NCBI GenBank assembly: GCA_964529325.1
Contig: CAZGWH010000001.1
Coordinates: forward strand, 1 to 64,000
Direction of reading: 5' to 3'
Source: GCA-2689995 sp964529325
Lineage (GTDB): Bacteria; Fidelibacterota; Marinisomatia; SCGC-AAA003-L08; GCA-2689995
Length of the DNA: 64,000 nucleotides
Position numbers and translations under genes: made by a program
Notes under the pieces: generated by a model
Databases searched by the model: none
What the model was told of the DNA's origin: nothing
Seen by the model: only the letters and a program-made list of their open reading frames with translations
Shown: one piece after another, positions 8,683-17,500 of the stretch
Layout: every line of letters starts with the position of its first letter
How positions within the stretch are numbered: the first letter of the stretch is position 1

Positions 8683-9986
8683 TTAGTTTTTACGGATTCC
8701 ACTTCTTCAATATTATTTTCGGATTCATCATCTTCATTTGATTCAGGTTTAATTTCATCTAATTTTTCTAAAATTATTCCAGCAATTTTATCCACAGTTT
8801 TATCACCGAAACCATTTACAGTTAATAGTGTTTTTCTATCTGCATCTAAAAAACTATTACCTGTTGTTAGATTTAACTTTGTCAATTCTTCCAATTGAGA
8901 TGGTGTAATCCCATCAATTTCATCTAAATATATTTCTGTTTTTTCACCTTCATAATCAGATTTTTTAACCGCATCAATTGAATAACCAGTAACTTCTGAA
9001 GCTAAACGAATATTTTGACCATTCCGCCCGATTGCAATTGGCAATTCATCATCTTCAAAAACAGCAACAACATAAGGCCTATCTTCATCAATATATAAAT
9101 CTACTGGATTTGCAGGTGATAATGCTCTTGAAATTAATATTTCAGGTCTTTCACTATAATTTATGATATCAATTTTTTCACCATTTAATTCTCGAACAAT
9201 TGCTTGAATCCTACTACCTCGCATCCCTACGCATGAACCAACCGCATCAATCCGTTTATCTGAAGAAAAAACTACAATTTTACTTCTATCACCAGGAGCC
9301 CTCGAGACATGTTTGATTTCAATAATTCCATCTTCTACTTCAGGAACTTCCATTTCAAATAATTTTTTTAAAAACTCGCTATCACTTCTTGAAAGAATAA
9401 TTTCAGGTCCTTTTGAAGACCATTCAACACTTTTAATTAATGCACGAATATTATCACCTCTTCGATACCGATCATTTCCAATTTGTTGGTTACGTGGTAA
9501 TTTCATTTCAATTTTATCTATATTCACAAAAAGGTTATCTCGTTGTATTTGATGAATTGTACCGAGAATAACCTCACCCACTTTTTTGAAATATTCATCA
9601 TATACAGACATTTTTTCTACTTCGCGAATTTTTTGACTTAAAAATTGTTTTGCAGTATTAATTAATCTCCGTCCAAATGAGGCTGGATCAATGATATCAA
9701 TATAAACATCATCAATTTCTAAATCAGGTTCAACAATTAATGCTTCTTCTAAGCTAATCTCATAAACTGGGTCAATTACTTCCCCAACAACTGTTTTTTC
9801 TTGATAAATTTCAATCTCACCTTTATCCATGTTTACAATAACACTGAAATTTTCTCTGTCTTCCCCAAATTTTTTATGGATTAATGACATGAATAACTCT
9901 TCTATAATCGTACCTAAGTTGGTCCGATCAATATTTTTTTCTCTTGCTATCGCAACAAATGCTTCAATAATGTCTTTATTGATCAA
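8679..9986 (-). CDS. nusA: Transcription termination/antitermination protein NusA
   Basis: Binds RNA polymerase and nascent RNA to modulate pausing and termination. The 435-residue protein has the NusA N-terminal domain (about 1-125), an S1 domain (VGEVILGTIHQIQRDNLFV, about 136), KH domains (GDRSKIVVFSSD, then AVGSCVGMRGSRIQAI and AIGRNGQNIRLASEVTG) and a C-terminal helix-hairpin-helix-like region (TVNGFGDKTVDKIAGII). The start is TTG at 9984-9986. It is the first gene of the operon; the rimP gene that usually precedes nusA is not present here. Confidence 0.97.
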   Translation of the reverse strand: MINKDIIEAFVAIAREKNIDRTNLGTIIEELFMSLIHKKFGEDRENFSVIVNMDKGEIEIYQEKTVVGEVIDPVYEISLEEALIVEPDLEIDDVYIDIIDPASFGRRLINTAKQFLSQKIREVEKMSVYDEYFKKVGEVILGTIHQIQRDNLFVNIDKIEMKLPRNQQIGNDRYRRGDNIRALIKSVEWSSKGPEIILSRSDSEFLKKLFEMEVPEVEDGIIEIKHVSRAPGDRSKIVVFSSDKRIDAVGSCVGMRGSRIQAIVRELNGEKIDIINYSERPEILISRALSPANPVDLYIDEDRPYVVAVFEDDELPIAIGRNGQNIRLASEVTGYSIDAVKKSDYEGEKTEIYLDEIDGITPSQLEELTKLNLTTGNSFLDADRKTLLTVNGFGDKTVDKIAGIILEKLDEIKPESNEDDESENNIEEVESVKTK

Positions 9987-10025
9987 ATTGAACTTCCTGT
10001 TTTAAATAGTTCCTAAAAATAAAGA

Positions 10026-10046
10026 AAGTGGGCAAACCACCCACTT
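10026..10046 (-). terminator. Intrinsic terminator upstream of the nusA operon
   Basis: AAGTGGG and CCCACTT form a 7-bp stem with a 7-nt loop. On the minus strand it is followed by CTTTATTTTTAGG, a T-rich tail. It would end transcription from the TPR gene (10096-10758) and isolate the nusA operon. Confidence 0.75.
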
Positions 10047-10070
10047 CCTAAGCATATTAATTTAATATAA

Positions 10071-10091
10071 ATCTTGATTTTAAATCAAGAT
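10071..10091 (-). repeat. Near-perfect palindrome after the TPR gene
   Basis: ATCTTGATTT and AAATCAAGAT are perfect inverted arms around a single base, immediately after the stop codon of the TPR gene on the minus strand. It could form a second hairpin ahead of the 10026-10046 terminator, or be a binding site. Function unknown. Confidence 0.4.
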
Positions 10092-10095
10092 AAGT

Positions 10096-10758
10096 TTACA
10101 GTGTAAAATGTTGAGAAAATGCCAATAGTTCTTCAATAATATTTTTATTTGAACTACTAATTTTATCATTATTTAATAAGCTATTTGCTAGAGATACAAC
10201 CTTATTATGACTTCCTTTTGTCTGCAACGCAAACATTTCACCAATTTGAAACTTAATTTTATAATTTGTTAAATCACATGTACTTTTCGCTTTATTATAA
10301 AACTTAATGGCATCATCATATTGATTGTTAGAAAGTGCAATATCCCCACGCATCCCTAATATATTAGCGTCCAAAGCATCTATGTCAAACTTCCCTAAAC
10401 TACTTAATTTAGTTTCTGCTTCATCTAGTTTTCCATTGTAAAATAGATTTGATGCAATATATAATTCAGCCATAATTCCTGCATTAATATTTGAATACTC
10501 TTCTGCAATATTTTCAAATTCAATCATTGCAAAATCTTGTAATCCATTAATATAAGAATTCTGTGCAATTCCAAAATCAGAATTTGCTGATTCATTTTTT
10601 ACATTAGAAATATTATTATAATAAAAAACAACACCTAAAACAAAGGCAATTGCCAATACTCCATTCAGGATATTACTTTTTTGTTCATATACATTTTCTA
10701 AAAAACCGATTAACTTTTCTCGAATCGGATCTTGATATAGTTCTTTATCTTTACTCAT
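10096..10758 (-). CDS. TPR-containing membrane-anchored protein (YfgM-like)
   Basis: 220 residues. The protein begins with a cytoplasmic segment of about 30 residues, followed by one membrane helix (ILNGVLAIAFVLGVVFYY, about 34-51). A periplasmic helical part built of tetratricopeptide-type repeats follows (FENIAEEYSNINAGIMAELY, AETKLSSLGK, and GDIALSNNQYDDAIKFYNKA). This layout resembles the YfgM/TPR_21 family, which associates with the Sec translocon and periplasmic chaperones in E. coli. The assignment is by architecture only. The gene lies between tRNA-Arg and the nusA operon and ends at its own terminator. Confidence 0.7.
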   Translation of the reverse strand: MSKDKELYQDPIREKLIGFLENVYEQKSNILNGVLAIAFVLGVVFYYNNISNVKNESANSDFGIAQNSYINGLQDFAMIEFENIAEEYSNINAGIMAELYIASNLFYNGKLDEAETKLSSLGKFDIDALDANILGMRGDIALSNNQYDDAIKFYNKAKSTCDLTNYKIKFQIGEMFALQTKGSHNKVVSLANSLLNNDKISSSNKNIIEELLAFSQHFTL

Positions 10759-10782
10759 TCTTGTTCCTTTTAAAATTTTCTG

Positions 10783-10856
10783 TGCCCTCGCCCCGAATCG
10801 AACGGGGAGCCTTTCACTTAGGAGGCGAACGCTCTATCCTATTGAGCTACGAGGGC
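10783..10856 (-). tRNA. tRNA-Arg (anticodon CCT)
   Basis: The minus-strand cloverleaf has acceptor arms GCCCTCG/CGAGGGC, D arm GCTC...GAGC, anticodon stem TTCGC/GTGAA closing the loop CTCCTAA (anticodon CCT, codon AGG), a 5-nt variable loop, T arm CCCCG-TTCGATT-CGGGG and discriminator A. No CCA is encoded directly after it. It stands 25 bp upstream of the TPR gene on the same strand. Confidence 0.95.
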
Positions 10857-10952
10857 TCAATACTTATAAAATCGTTTAAAATTTAGCTTAGAAATTTATT
10901 CTATTATTCATACTGTAACCAAATTTAATTATTAGAATATTTGATACTTAAA

Positions 10953-11585
10953 TTAATTAAAATTCTTCACTAAAATCTCATTTCCTTTTTCATCGTATTT
11001 AATCCATTTCCCATGTTTATGGTTTGAAATATAAATACCTATTTCTTTCACTTTTTTATTACTCCAATACCAAACCCATTTTCCATGTTTTTTCCCTGAT
11101 AAATATCGTTCAGTTCTAATTAAAATATGGTTTTCATTATAATAATTTGCCTTACCATGCTTTAAACCATTCAAGTATTCAATAACACATTCTAACTCAC
11201 CATTTTCATAATATTCTATCCAATTTCCAGTATATCCTTTTAATAACGGATTTTGAATTTCATTTTTGAGAGTATCTTCAATTGAATTTAAAGATGAATT
11301 ATTAATTTCAGAATTATTTAATATACTCATTGATTTTTCCATTGTGATAATTTCAGAAGATTTTGGTTTAAATAATTGCCATTTCATTTCATCAATTTTA
11401 TTCCCATTTTCAAATAAAATGTATTTCCATACTTTTCCTTGTAAATTATAATACTCCCATTTACCATGTTTTTTATTAGATAAAAAGGAACCTTTAATTT
11501 TTAGCGAATCATTTGCCCAATACTCATAATATGGTTCTAATGTAGAAAATAATAATGAGAATAATAATAATAATAATAATTTCAT
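10953..11585 (-). CDS. Secreted MORN-variant repeat protein
   Basis: 210 residues with a signal peptide (MKLLLLLLFSLLFSTLEP). The mature part contains at least five copies of a MORN-variant (MORN_2, YwqK-like) motif of the form G.xxNxKKHGKWxYYxxxG: KKHGKWEYY, YTGNWIEYYENG, LKHGKANYYNEN, KKHGKWVWYW and HKHGKWIKYDEKG. Such repeats are common in FCB-group exported proteins and probably form an extended beta sheet; the partner is unknown. The ATG start is only 7 bp from the stop of a small membrane ORF upstream, so the two may form an operon. Confidence 0.75.
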   Translation of the reverse strand: MKLLLLLLFSLLFSTLEPYYEYWANDSLKIKGSFLSNKKHGKWEYYNLQGKVWKYILFENGNKIDEMKWQLFKPKSSEIITMEKSMSILNNSEINNSSLNSIEDTLKNEIQNPLLKGYTGNWIEYYENGELECVIEYLNGLKHGKANYYNENHILIRTERYLSGKKHGKWVWYWSNKKVKEIGIYISNHKHGKWIKYDEKGNEILVKNFN

Positions 11586-11592
11586 TTTTATT

Positions 11593-11823
11593 TTAAAATA
11601 TGATGTTTTTAATTATTGATTTAATCTTTTGAAATGCACTTTTACCAGACAATAGAATAAATAATCCAAATAAAACCCAAGAGAATCCATAAGAAACACC
11701 GCTTCTAATTAGCCATGTATTGTCATGCGTTTTAGTATAAATTAAAGTAAAAACTATTGGAATAATATACCCAATAAAACAACTTAAACCAAAAATTGCA
11801 TAACCTATTTTTTTCTTTAATAT
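11593..11823 (-). CDS. Possible small two-helix membrane protein, no standard start
   Basis: The minus-strand frame is open for 76 codons between a TGA at 11824-11826 and the TAA at 11593-11595. It encodes KKKIGYAIFGLSCFIGYIIP, an extracytoplasmic THDNTWLIRSG loop, a second hydrophobic helix (FSWVLFGLFILLSG), and a basic tail. The composition is that of a real membrane protein, and it stops 7 bp before the MORN-protein start. However, there is no ATG, GTG or TTG near the N-terminus. It may start at an unusual codon (ATA at 11823) or be the remains of a longer gene. Not recognised. Confidence 0.4.
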   Translation of the reverse strand: MLKKKIGYAIFGLSCFIGYIIPIVFTLIYTKTHDNTWLIRSGVSYGFSWVLFGLFILLSGKSAFQKIKSIIKNIIF

Positions 11824-11827
11824 TCAA

Positions 11828-12037
11828 TTATTTTAGTATAATCACTTTTTGTGATTGGGATGGTTTATTTGGAATAAATTTTACAAAATAAACTCCGTTT
11901 GGCCGACCGTTAGCAGACCATTCAACTACATGTGTTTCTGCGAACTTCAAACCTTGTGCGTCATAAATGATATCTAAAGCATTCAGAGCTACTTTTCTCG
12001 TACTCATACGGTTTATAGTCTTCAATTCAATCATCAT
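11828..12037 (-). pseudogene. Fragment of a T9SS-type C-terminal sorting domain
   Basis: A 69-codon open frame whose last 45 residues read like the end of a type IX secretion (Por-type) C-terminal domain: DIIYDAQGL, then VVEWSANGRPNGVYFVKF and a final QSQKVIILK. In real substrates this domain sits at the end of proteins of several hundred residues. Here only about 20 unrelated residues precede it, and the frame upstream is closed. I read it as the remnant of a deleted or decayed secreted-protein gene rather than a functional small protein. In contrast, other exported proteins in the window end in dockerin-like repeats. Confidence 0.5.
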
Positions 12038-12113
12038 TTCATTTCACAATTTCCATGAGACATATTTTAAACTATTGCGAACTATACGAACAATACAAAG
12101 CTGAGCCTGTATG

Positions 12114-12132
12114 TTGAAATAGACTATTTCAA
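12114..12132. repeat. Perfect inverted repeat
   Basis: TTGAAATAG, one central A, then CTATTTCAA: nine perfectly complementary bases on each side. It is not followed by a T run on either strand, so it does not look like an intrinsic terminator. It may be a protein-binding site or part of decayed sequence. Confidence 0.5.
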
Positions 12133-12341
12133 TGGCATCAAGAAAGCCTTTCAATCTATAGATTAAGTAGTTCCACAATCACATTATTTACAAGGCAATG
12201 CGAGTGTTAATCGAAGGATCATGAATAGTTAAGCGGATTATTTTCAATTAAAATTTAAATTCATCGCATTATTAGAATAACCAAGTCAATCCAATTTTTA
12301 ATTTAAAAAAATATTTCTTTTTTATTAATAATGAATGTCTT

Positions 12342-12359
12342 TATGTTACTAGTAACATA
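12342..12359. promoter_or_regulatory. Putative LexA operator (self-regulation)
   Basis: TATGTTACTAGTAACATA is a perfect 18-bp palindrome ending 37 bp upstream of the lexA start. LexA proteins bind such dyads upstream of their own gene, so this is the natural candidate for the SOS box of this lineage. I saw no second full copy in the window. Confidence 0.75.
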
Positions 12360-12396
12360 CGAGTATAAATTTTAATTAAATGTAAAAAGGACGAAA

Positions 12397-12996
12397 ATGT
12401 ATTTATCTCCAAAAAAACAAAAATTTGTTAATTTTATTTTAGGATTCACTCATGCTAATGAAAGGCCACCAACATTTGTAGAAATTATGAAGGGATTAAA
12501 TATTAGTTCCCTTGGTACAATCCATTGGTATGTAACTGAATTAGAAAAAGAAGGTGTTATTAAAAGAACACGAGGACATCAAGGGAAAAGAGCGCTTTCG
12601 ATTTTAGAGCAAAATCTGAGAATTACTTTACCATTACTTGGTATTGTTCAAGCAGGATACCCTCTAGATGTATTTGAAGATAATGAACAAATAGAAGTCC
12701 CTCCATCTTATTTAAATGAACATAATTTCGTATTACGAGTTCGTGGTGATTCTATGATAGAAGAACATATTCAAGAAGGAGATTTTATTATAGTTAAAGA
12801 ATGTAAAACGGCACAAAATGGAGAATTAGTAATTGCATATATTAATAATGAAGCGACTTTAAAACGATATTATTATAAAGAAAATCAAATTGAACTTCGC
12901 CCGTCAAATTCAAATTTTAAAATTATTTTTGTTAATCCAGAAGATGAATTTAGAATTGGTGGTACCGTTTTAAGTGTAATGCGTAATTATAAATAA
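12397..12996 (+). CDS. lexA: LexA repressor
   Basis: SOS-response repressor and self-cleaving serine protease. In the 199-residue protein the N-terminal winged helix covers about 1-70 (RPPTFVEIMKGLNISSLGTI). The autocleavage site is Ala86-Gly87 in GIVQAGYP. The catalytic Ser119 is in RVRGDSMIEEHI and the catalytic Lys156 in NNEATLKRYY. All parts needed for RecA-stimulated cleavage are present. A perfect palindrome just upstream suggests autorepression. The recognition helix differs from the E. coli type, as expected for an FCB organism with a different SOS box. Confidence 0.95.
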   Translation: MYLSPKKQKFVNFILGFTHANERPPTFVEIMKGLNISSLGTIHWYVTELEKEGVIKRTRGHQGKRALSILEQNLRITLPLLGIVQAGYPLDVFEDNEQIEVPPSYLNEHNFVLRVRGDSMIEEHIQEGDFIIVKECKTAQNGELVIAYINNEATLKRYYYKENQIELRPSNSNFKIIFVNPEDEFRIGGTVLSVMRNYK

Positions 12997-13079
12997 TTTT
13001 AGTATTAATTGAATTCACTTTAAAATATTATTTTATTACTCATTGTTTTTATATTTAATAAACAAATTAGAGAGTAATA

Positions 13080-13397
13080 ATGAATATTTATGGTGAAAAC
13101 TGCCATCGTTGTGATCAAAAAACTAGGCGAGTTAGAAAAAATAAACCCACATGTGGTCATTGTATTGCAATATTAGATTCTAGGCATGAAGAAATTAGAA
13201 ATTGCCCCGTGGATAATTTTAAAATGAAAAAAGAGATTATTCAAAATATTATTTTAGATCGTTGCCCTAAATGTTCTGGTCTTTGGTTTGATAAAAATGA
13301 AATTGAAGCATTTGAGGAATTAATAAACAAAGTTTCAAATGATGCAATTATTCATAAAATAATTAAAGGTATTACACAGGGAAAATATGAAGAATAA
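13080..13397 (+). CDS. zf-TFIIB-type zinc-finger protein
   Basis: 105 residues with two zinc-binding modules. The N-terminal one has CHRC and CGHC pairs (about 9-27). The second is a clear zf-TFIIB domain with CPVDNFKMKKE, then DRCPKCSGLWFDKNEIEAFE (about 42-77). Proteins of this family are small, cytoplasmic and of unknown role. The gene ends 6 bp before a K+ channel gene that itself ends in a zinc ribbon, so the two are probably co-transcribed. Confidence 0.8.
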   Translation: MNIYGENCHRCDQKTRRVRKNKPTCGHCIAILDSRHEEIRNCPVDNFKMKKEIIQNIILDRCPKCSGLWFDKNEIEAFEELINKVSNDAIIHKIIKGITQGKYEE

Positions 13398-13403
13398 TTT
13401 TTT

Positions 13404-14201
13404 ATGAATCTAAGAAATAATTTAAAAACTATTATATTTGGTACAGATACTCCTCTAGGAAAATTATTTGATATTATACTTATATTACTAATTTCTTTAA
13501 GTATTTTAGTTGTTCTACTAGATAGTATAGGTGAATTTAGAAATAAATATCAAAACATATTAAATATAGTTGAAGTTATATTTACATTACTTTTTACGAT
13601 TGAATATATGCTTCGAATTTACTGTATTAAAAAACCATTTAATTATATTTTTAGTTTTTATGGAATAATAGATCTATTAGCAGTGTTTCCTACATATTTA
13701 AGTTTTATCTTACCCGGCACAGAAGTGTTAGTTGTAATTCGAGTATTGCGTGTATTACGAGTATTTAGGATATTAAAACTTGCTCAATACATAAATGAAG
13801 CAGACTTACTAATTAAAGCACTTATTGCAAGTAAAAGAAAAATATTTATTTTTCTATTTGTAGTAATGAATGTTGTAATTATTTTAGGATCTGTTATGTA
13901 TTTAATAGAGGGTGAAAAAGCAGGATTTACAAGTATTCCTCGTAGTATATATTGGGCAATTGTCACTTTGACAACCGTTGGATATGGTGATATTTCTCCA
14001 GAAACAAACTTTGGTCAATCAATAGCTGCCTTAATAATGATTATTGGTTATTGTATTATCGCAGTGCCCACAGGAATTGTAACTTCTGAAATTAATTATG
14101 TTACATCACAGAAAAATAAAAAGGAGTGTAATAAATGTGGTGAAAAAGAATTAAAACAGACTTCCTTTTATTGCAATAATTGTGGTATCAAATTATTATG
14201 A
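13404..14201 (+). CDS. Voltage-gated-type potassium channel with C-terminal zinc ribbon
   Basis: A 265-residue six-transmembrane channel. S1-S3 occupy about 20-105. The S4-like voltage sensor has regularly spaced Arg residues (VIRVLRVLRVFRILK, about 111-125). The pore loop carries the selectivity filter TVGYGD (191-196), followed by S6 (about 205-225). The tail is a four-Cys zinc ribbon, CNKC (242-245) and CNNC (257-260), which is unusual for a bacterial Kv channel and may be regulatory. It probably lets K+ through the inner membrane in response to membrane potential. A bidirectional terminator follows. Confidence 0.92.
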   Translation: MNLRNNLKTIIFGTDTPLGKLFDIILILLISLSILVVLLDSIGEFRNKYQNILNIVEVIFTLLFTIEYMLRIYCIKKPFNYIFSFYGIIDLLAVFPTYLSFILPGTEVLVVIRVLRVLRVFRILKLAQYINEADLLIKALIASKRKIFIFLFVVMNVVIILGSVMYLIEGEKAGFTSIPRSIYWAIVTLTTVGYGDISPETNFGQSIAALIMIIGYCIIAVPTGIVTSEINYVTSQKNKKECNKCGEKELKQTSFYCNNCGIKLL

Positions 14202-14204
14202 TAA

Positions 14205-14234
14205 AACAAAAAAGCCTCGTAAACGAGGCTTTTT
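14205..14234. terminator. Bidirectional intrinsic terminator
   Basis: GCCTCG and CGAGGC form a 6-bp GC-rich stem with a TAAA loop, with an A run before and a T run after it. It serves the K+ channel gene on the plus strand and the cold-shock gene on the minus strand, which converge here. Confidence 0.9.
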
Positions 14235-14259
14235 AATATCATTAAGATATTTTTATGAT

Positions 14260-14472
14260 TTAATTAGGTAAGATATTTTCAGCGATTGGGCCTTTATCAC
14301 TTTCCCCCAATTCATATTCCACTGCTTGATTATCTGCAAGAGTTTTATACCCATCCATAATAATATTATTTATATGTGCAAATAAATCTTTCCCACCATC
14401 TTCTGGAGTGATAAATCCATAACCTTTTTTATTATCAAACCACTTTACTGTACCTTTTAACTTTTCTGCCAA
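14260..14472 (-). CDS. Cold-shock domain protein (CspA family)
   Basis: A 70-residue single-stranded nucleic-acid-binding protein with a complete cold-shock domain: GTVKWFDNKKGYGFI (RNP1-type) and DLFAHINNI (RNP2-type). It acts as an RNA chaperone. The start is TTG (14470-14472), giving MAEKLKG. Its 3' end faces the bidirectional terminator at 14205-14234. Confidence 0.95.
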   Translation of the reverse strand: MAEKLKGTVKWFDNKKGYGFITPEDGGKDLFAHINNIIMDGYKTLADNQAVEYELGESDKGPIAENILPN

Positions 14473-14591
14473 GGCTTTTTCCTTTCGTTACATTTAATAT
14501 ACTAAAATAAGGGCATAATTTATTATTATTACTAATAACAATTCATATATTATTATTTTTATTTATAGTACTTTATTTTAAAAATTAAACA

Positions 14592-17500
14592 TTAATTTTC
14601 TAAAATAATATTTATAAGTAATAATATATCCAATACATTTACTTCGATATCAAAATTCAAATCGGCTATTTCGTTAAATTCATTATTTATAATTAAATTC
14701 ACAAATAATAATACATCTAAAACATTAACTTCATTATCTAAATTTATATCTCCTTCAAAACAAGAATAAACATGTATAAAATTTTCCATAGTATTTGAAG
14801 TTAATTCACCGTGTAAATCAAATATAGTTAATGTGACATCATACCAACCAATTTCATTTAATATAAAAATGGGATTTTCAGCAAATTGAACTTCTTCATT
14901 TCCAACCTCCCATTGCCACCATAAATTTACCCCAGTAGATGAGTTCAAAAATTGTACCGATTCACCTTCACAAATTAAATTGGACTCAACATTAAAAATT
15001 GGTTGAGGTTCAGGTAAAATTTCATATTTTATTTCTTCTACTTCCATTTCAACAATTACTTGAGATGTAGATCGAATCTGGATATAATAAAAATCATTAG
15101 GGTATAATAAGGAATCCAAACCATTTATGTTTTGCCAGGCTTCCCATTGAATAATACCTAAATCATCAAAATACACATTAGAAGTTCCATTTTCGGGTGG
15201 TGAAGACCTAATTATCATATCTACAAAATTACCATTTTCAGGTATTTCAATTTCTCTTTCAAAATTAGTCCAGTCAAAATATCCATTTAATGTACCCATT
15301 AATGATTCATTGGCTATTGAATTTCCGCAATTTCTATCTGAATAATAATAAGTATTAATTCTGGCATTATTAGCATTATCACCTTTAACAACACCATGTA
15401 CGGTATGCTCAAACTGATTCATAATTGGCACACAATATGAAATTTCGGTGATTGCATTATTTTCATCAAAATAATTTCTAATCTGCTGTAAAGCATATTC
15501 ACCATTATAAGAAATTGAATCATTTATAAATTCGGAATCATGTGGAATCATTCTCCAATAATTTATTCCAGGGTCCCAACAATCCATTGGTGGGTTATAT
15601 TCAAAATCCCCCATCATTATAATTTCTCTGCCTAATCTAAATTCAAATTCACCATTATTTAAAAATTCTAAATTTTTAATACTACCAACTCGTTCTAATT
15701 CAATTGGTTTAGAAATATTATATCCAGTATTATTATTTAATAGTGAATCAGAAAGAATATAATAAACATTGGATATTTGTTCATCAGGGTTAAATAAAAC
15801 TTCAGCTATTTCATTTTCATAATCTACATGAAGATATGTATCAAGCTTACGAGACTTATAAGCTAAATTATCTAAAATTCGATGAGCCAATTTTCCAGTT
15901 GCAGGTTTTGGGATATAATTTTGAATAAATACAGGTTGTATCCAATGCTTTGAAAACCCACTTTCATTTATTTCTGAATTTATAATAATCGTTTGCCAAG
16001 TTTCAGGATATCGTTGGTCAAATACAAAATTTCCCAAAGAATGAGCAATTAAATTACCATTATATAGCTCAATACCTTGTAAAACATGAGGATGATGATT
16101 TATGACCATATCAGCTCCAGCATCAATTGCAAAATGTCTAAATTCAATATTTTCTCTCGTTGGTTCTGTGAAAAATGGATTATATAGTTCATCCTCTCCA
16201 TAATAGAATCGAGGTTCTAAAGAATATTCAGCTCCTGAATGAGTTTCTAATATAATTATATCACTTATTGAATCAATATTTTCTATTTGTCTACTAACAT
16301 TATTTTCATTCATTTTATAAAAACCAGGTTTATTATATCCAGAATCTAAATATGGTTGTTCATTATATTCTCTACCATCAATATTACTACTACCAATAAT
16401 AGCAATATTTACACCTGATTTATTGATAAATACTGGTGACATTGCTTCATATTCATTTAATCCTGCACCAAAATATTTTATCTCAACAGAATCCAATTGA
16501 TTTTGTGTTTCCAACATCCCATCGACCATATAATCTAAAAAATGATTATTCGCCAATGATACTACATCTATACCTGCATAATCCAAAGCAGAGATAGTTT
16601 CTGCCTTTGAATAAAATACAATAGATTTCGTTGGATGTGGATTCTCAGGAAAATCAGTTATAGGTGTTTCTAAGTTTGCAATAGAAATATCTGCAATATC
16701 ACCAAAATATGGATTTATATATTCAAATAAATATTCAGAGCCACAAGTTGGTATTATACCATCATTACAATTTTCATCATTTGTTGGTGCAGATATACAA
16801 TTATATCTTCTACCCATCATAACATCACCAACAAAATTCATCTTAATTGGAAATGTAGATTCTCCTATATCTAAATGTACTGGGATTAAAGCGTATCCTA
16901 ATAATCCTGTAGGATCTTTTACAATTAATGTCACACTATACAGATGGTCATCTTCTGTTAAATATGTATGTTGAGGATTTGAAATGGTGTCAGTTGAACC
17001 ATCACCAAAACTCCAATAATAAATTATGCTATCTAAATCAGAATCAACGTCAACTACTTCTGAGTAAAATTGATAAGTTTGCGTCAATCTTCCAAATTCA
17101 TCCACTTCTGAAATTACTTCTTCATCTATTGAAATCGCAACGAGAGGTGCAATAGGCAAATCTTCAGAAATATCAATTATATTATCAAAATAAATACTAT
17201 CAGAAAACCATCCATCAGCATCATTTACATAAAACAACTTATTAATAATAGGTTCATAATTAAATCGATCAAACCAATCAATTCCAATCGGCAATACAAC
17301 CTCTGCCCAATTATTTAATGTAAAATACCCTTGATAATAATTTTCAAAAAATTCTATATCTACCGATTGTGTCCCCCATATTGAATAATAAATTCTATTT
17401 CCAACAGTATCTTCAAATCCAATTGCTTGAATTTCTGAATTTAGATTATTTCCAATTAAAGATGAATACATATCCAAACTCCAAACAGATTGAGTGCTTA

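Larger units (their letters stand above)
12038..12396. other. Non-coding interval upstream of lexA
   Basis: 359 bp with no convincing gene on either strand. It holds a perfect 9-bp-arm inverted repeat (12114-12132, TTGAAATAG-A-CTATTTCAA), a 12-bp palindrome (12153-12164, AATCTATAGATT) and the lexA operator (12342-12359). Base composition between about 12060 and 12240 is less AT-rich than the flanks, consistent with decayed coding sequence related to the neighbouring sorting-domain fragment. Confidence 0.6.
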
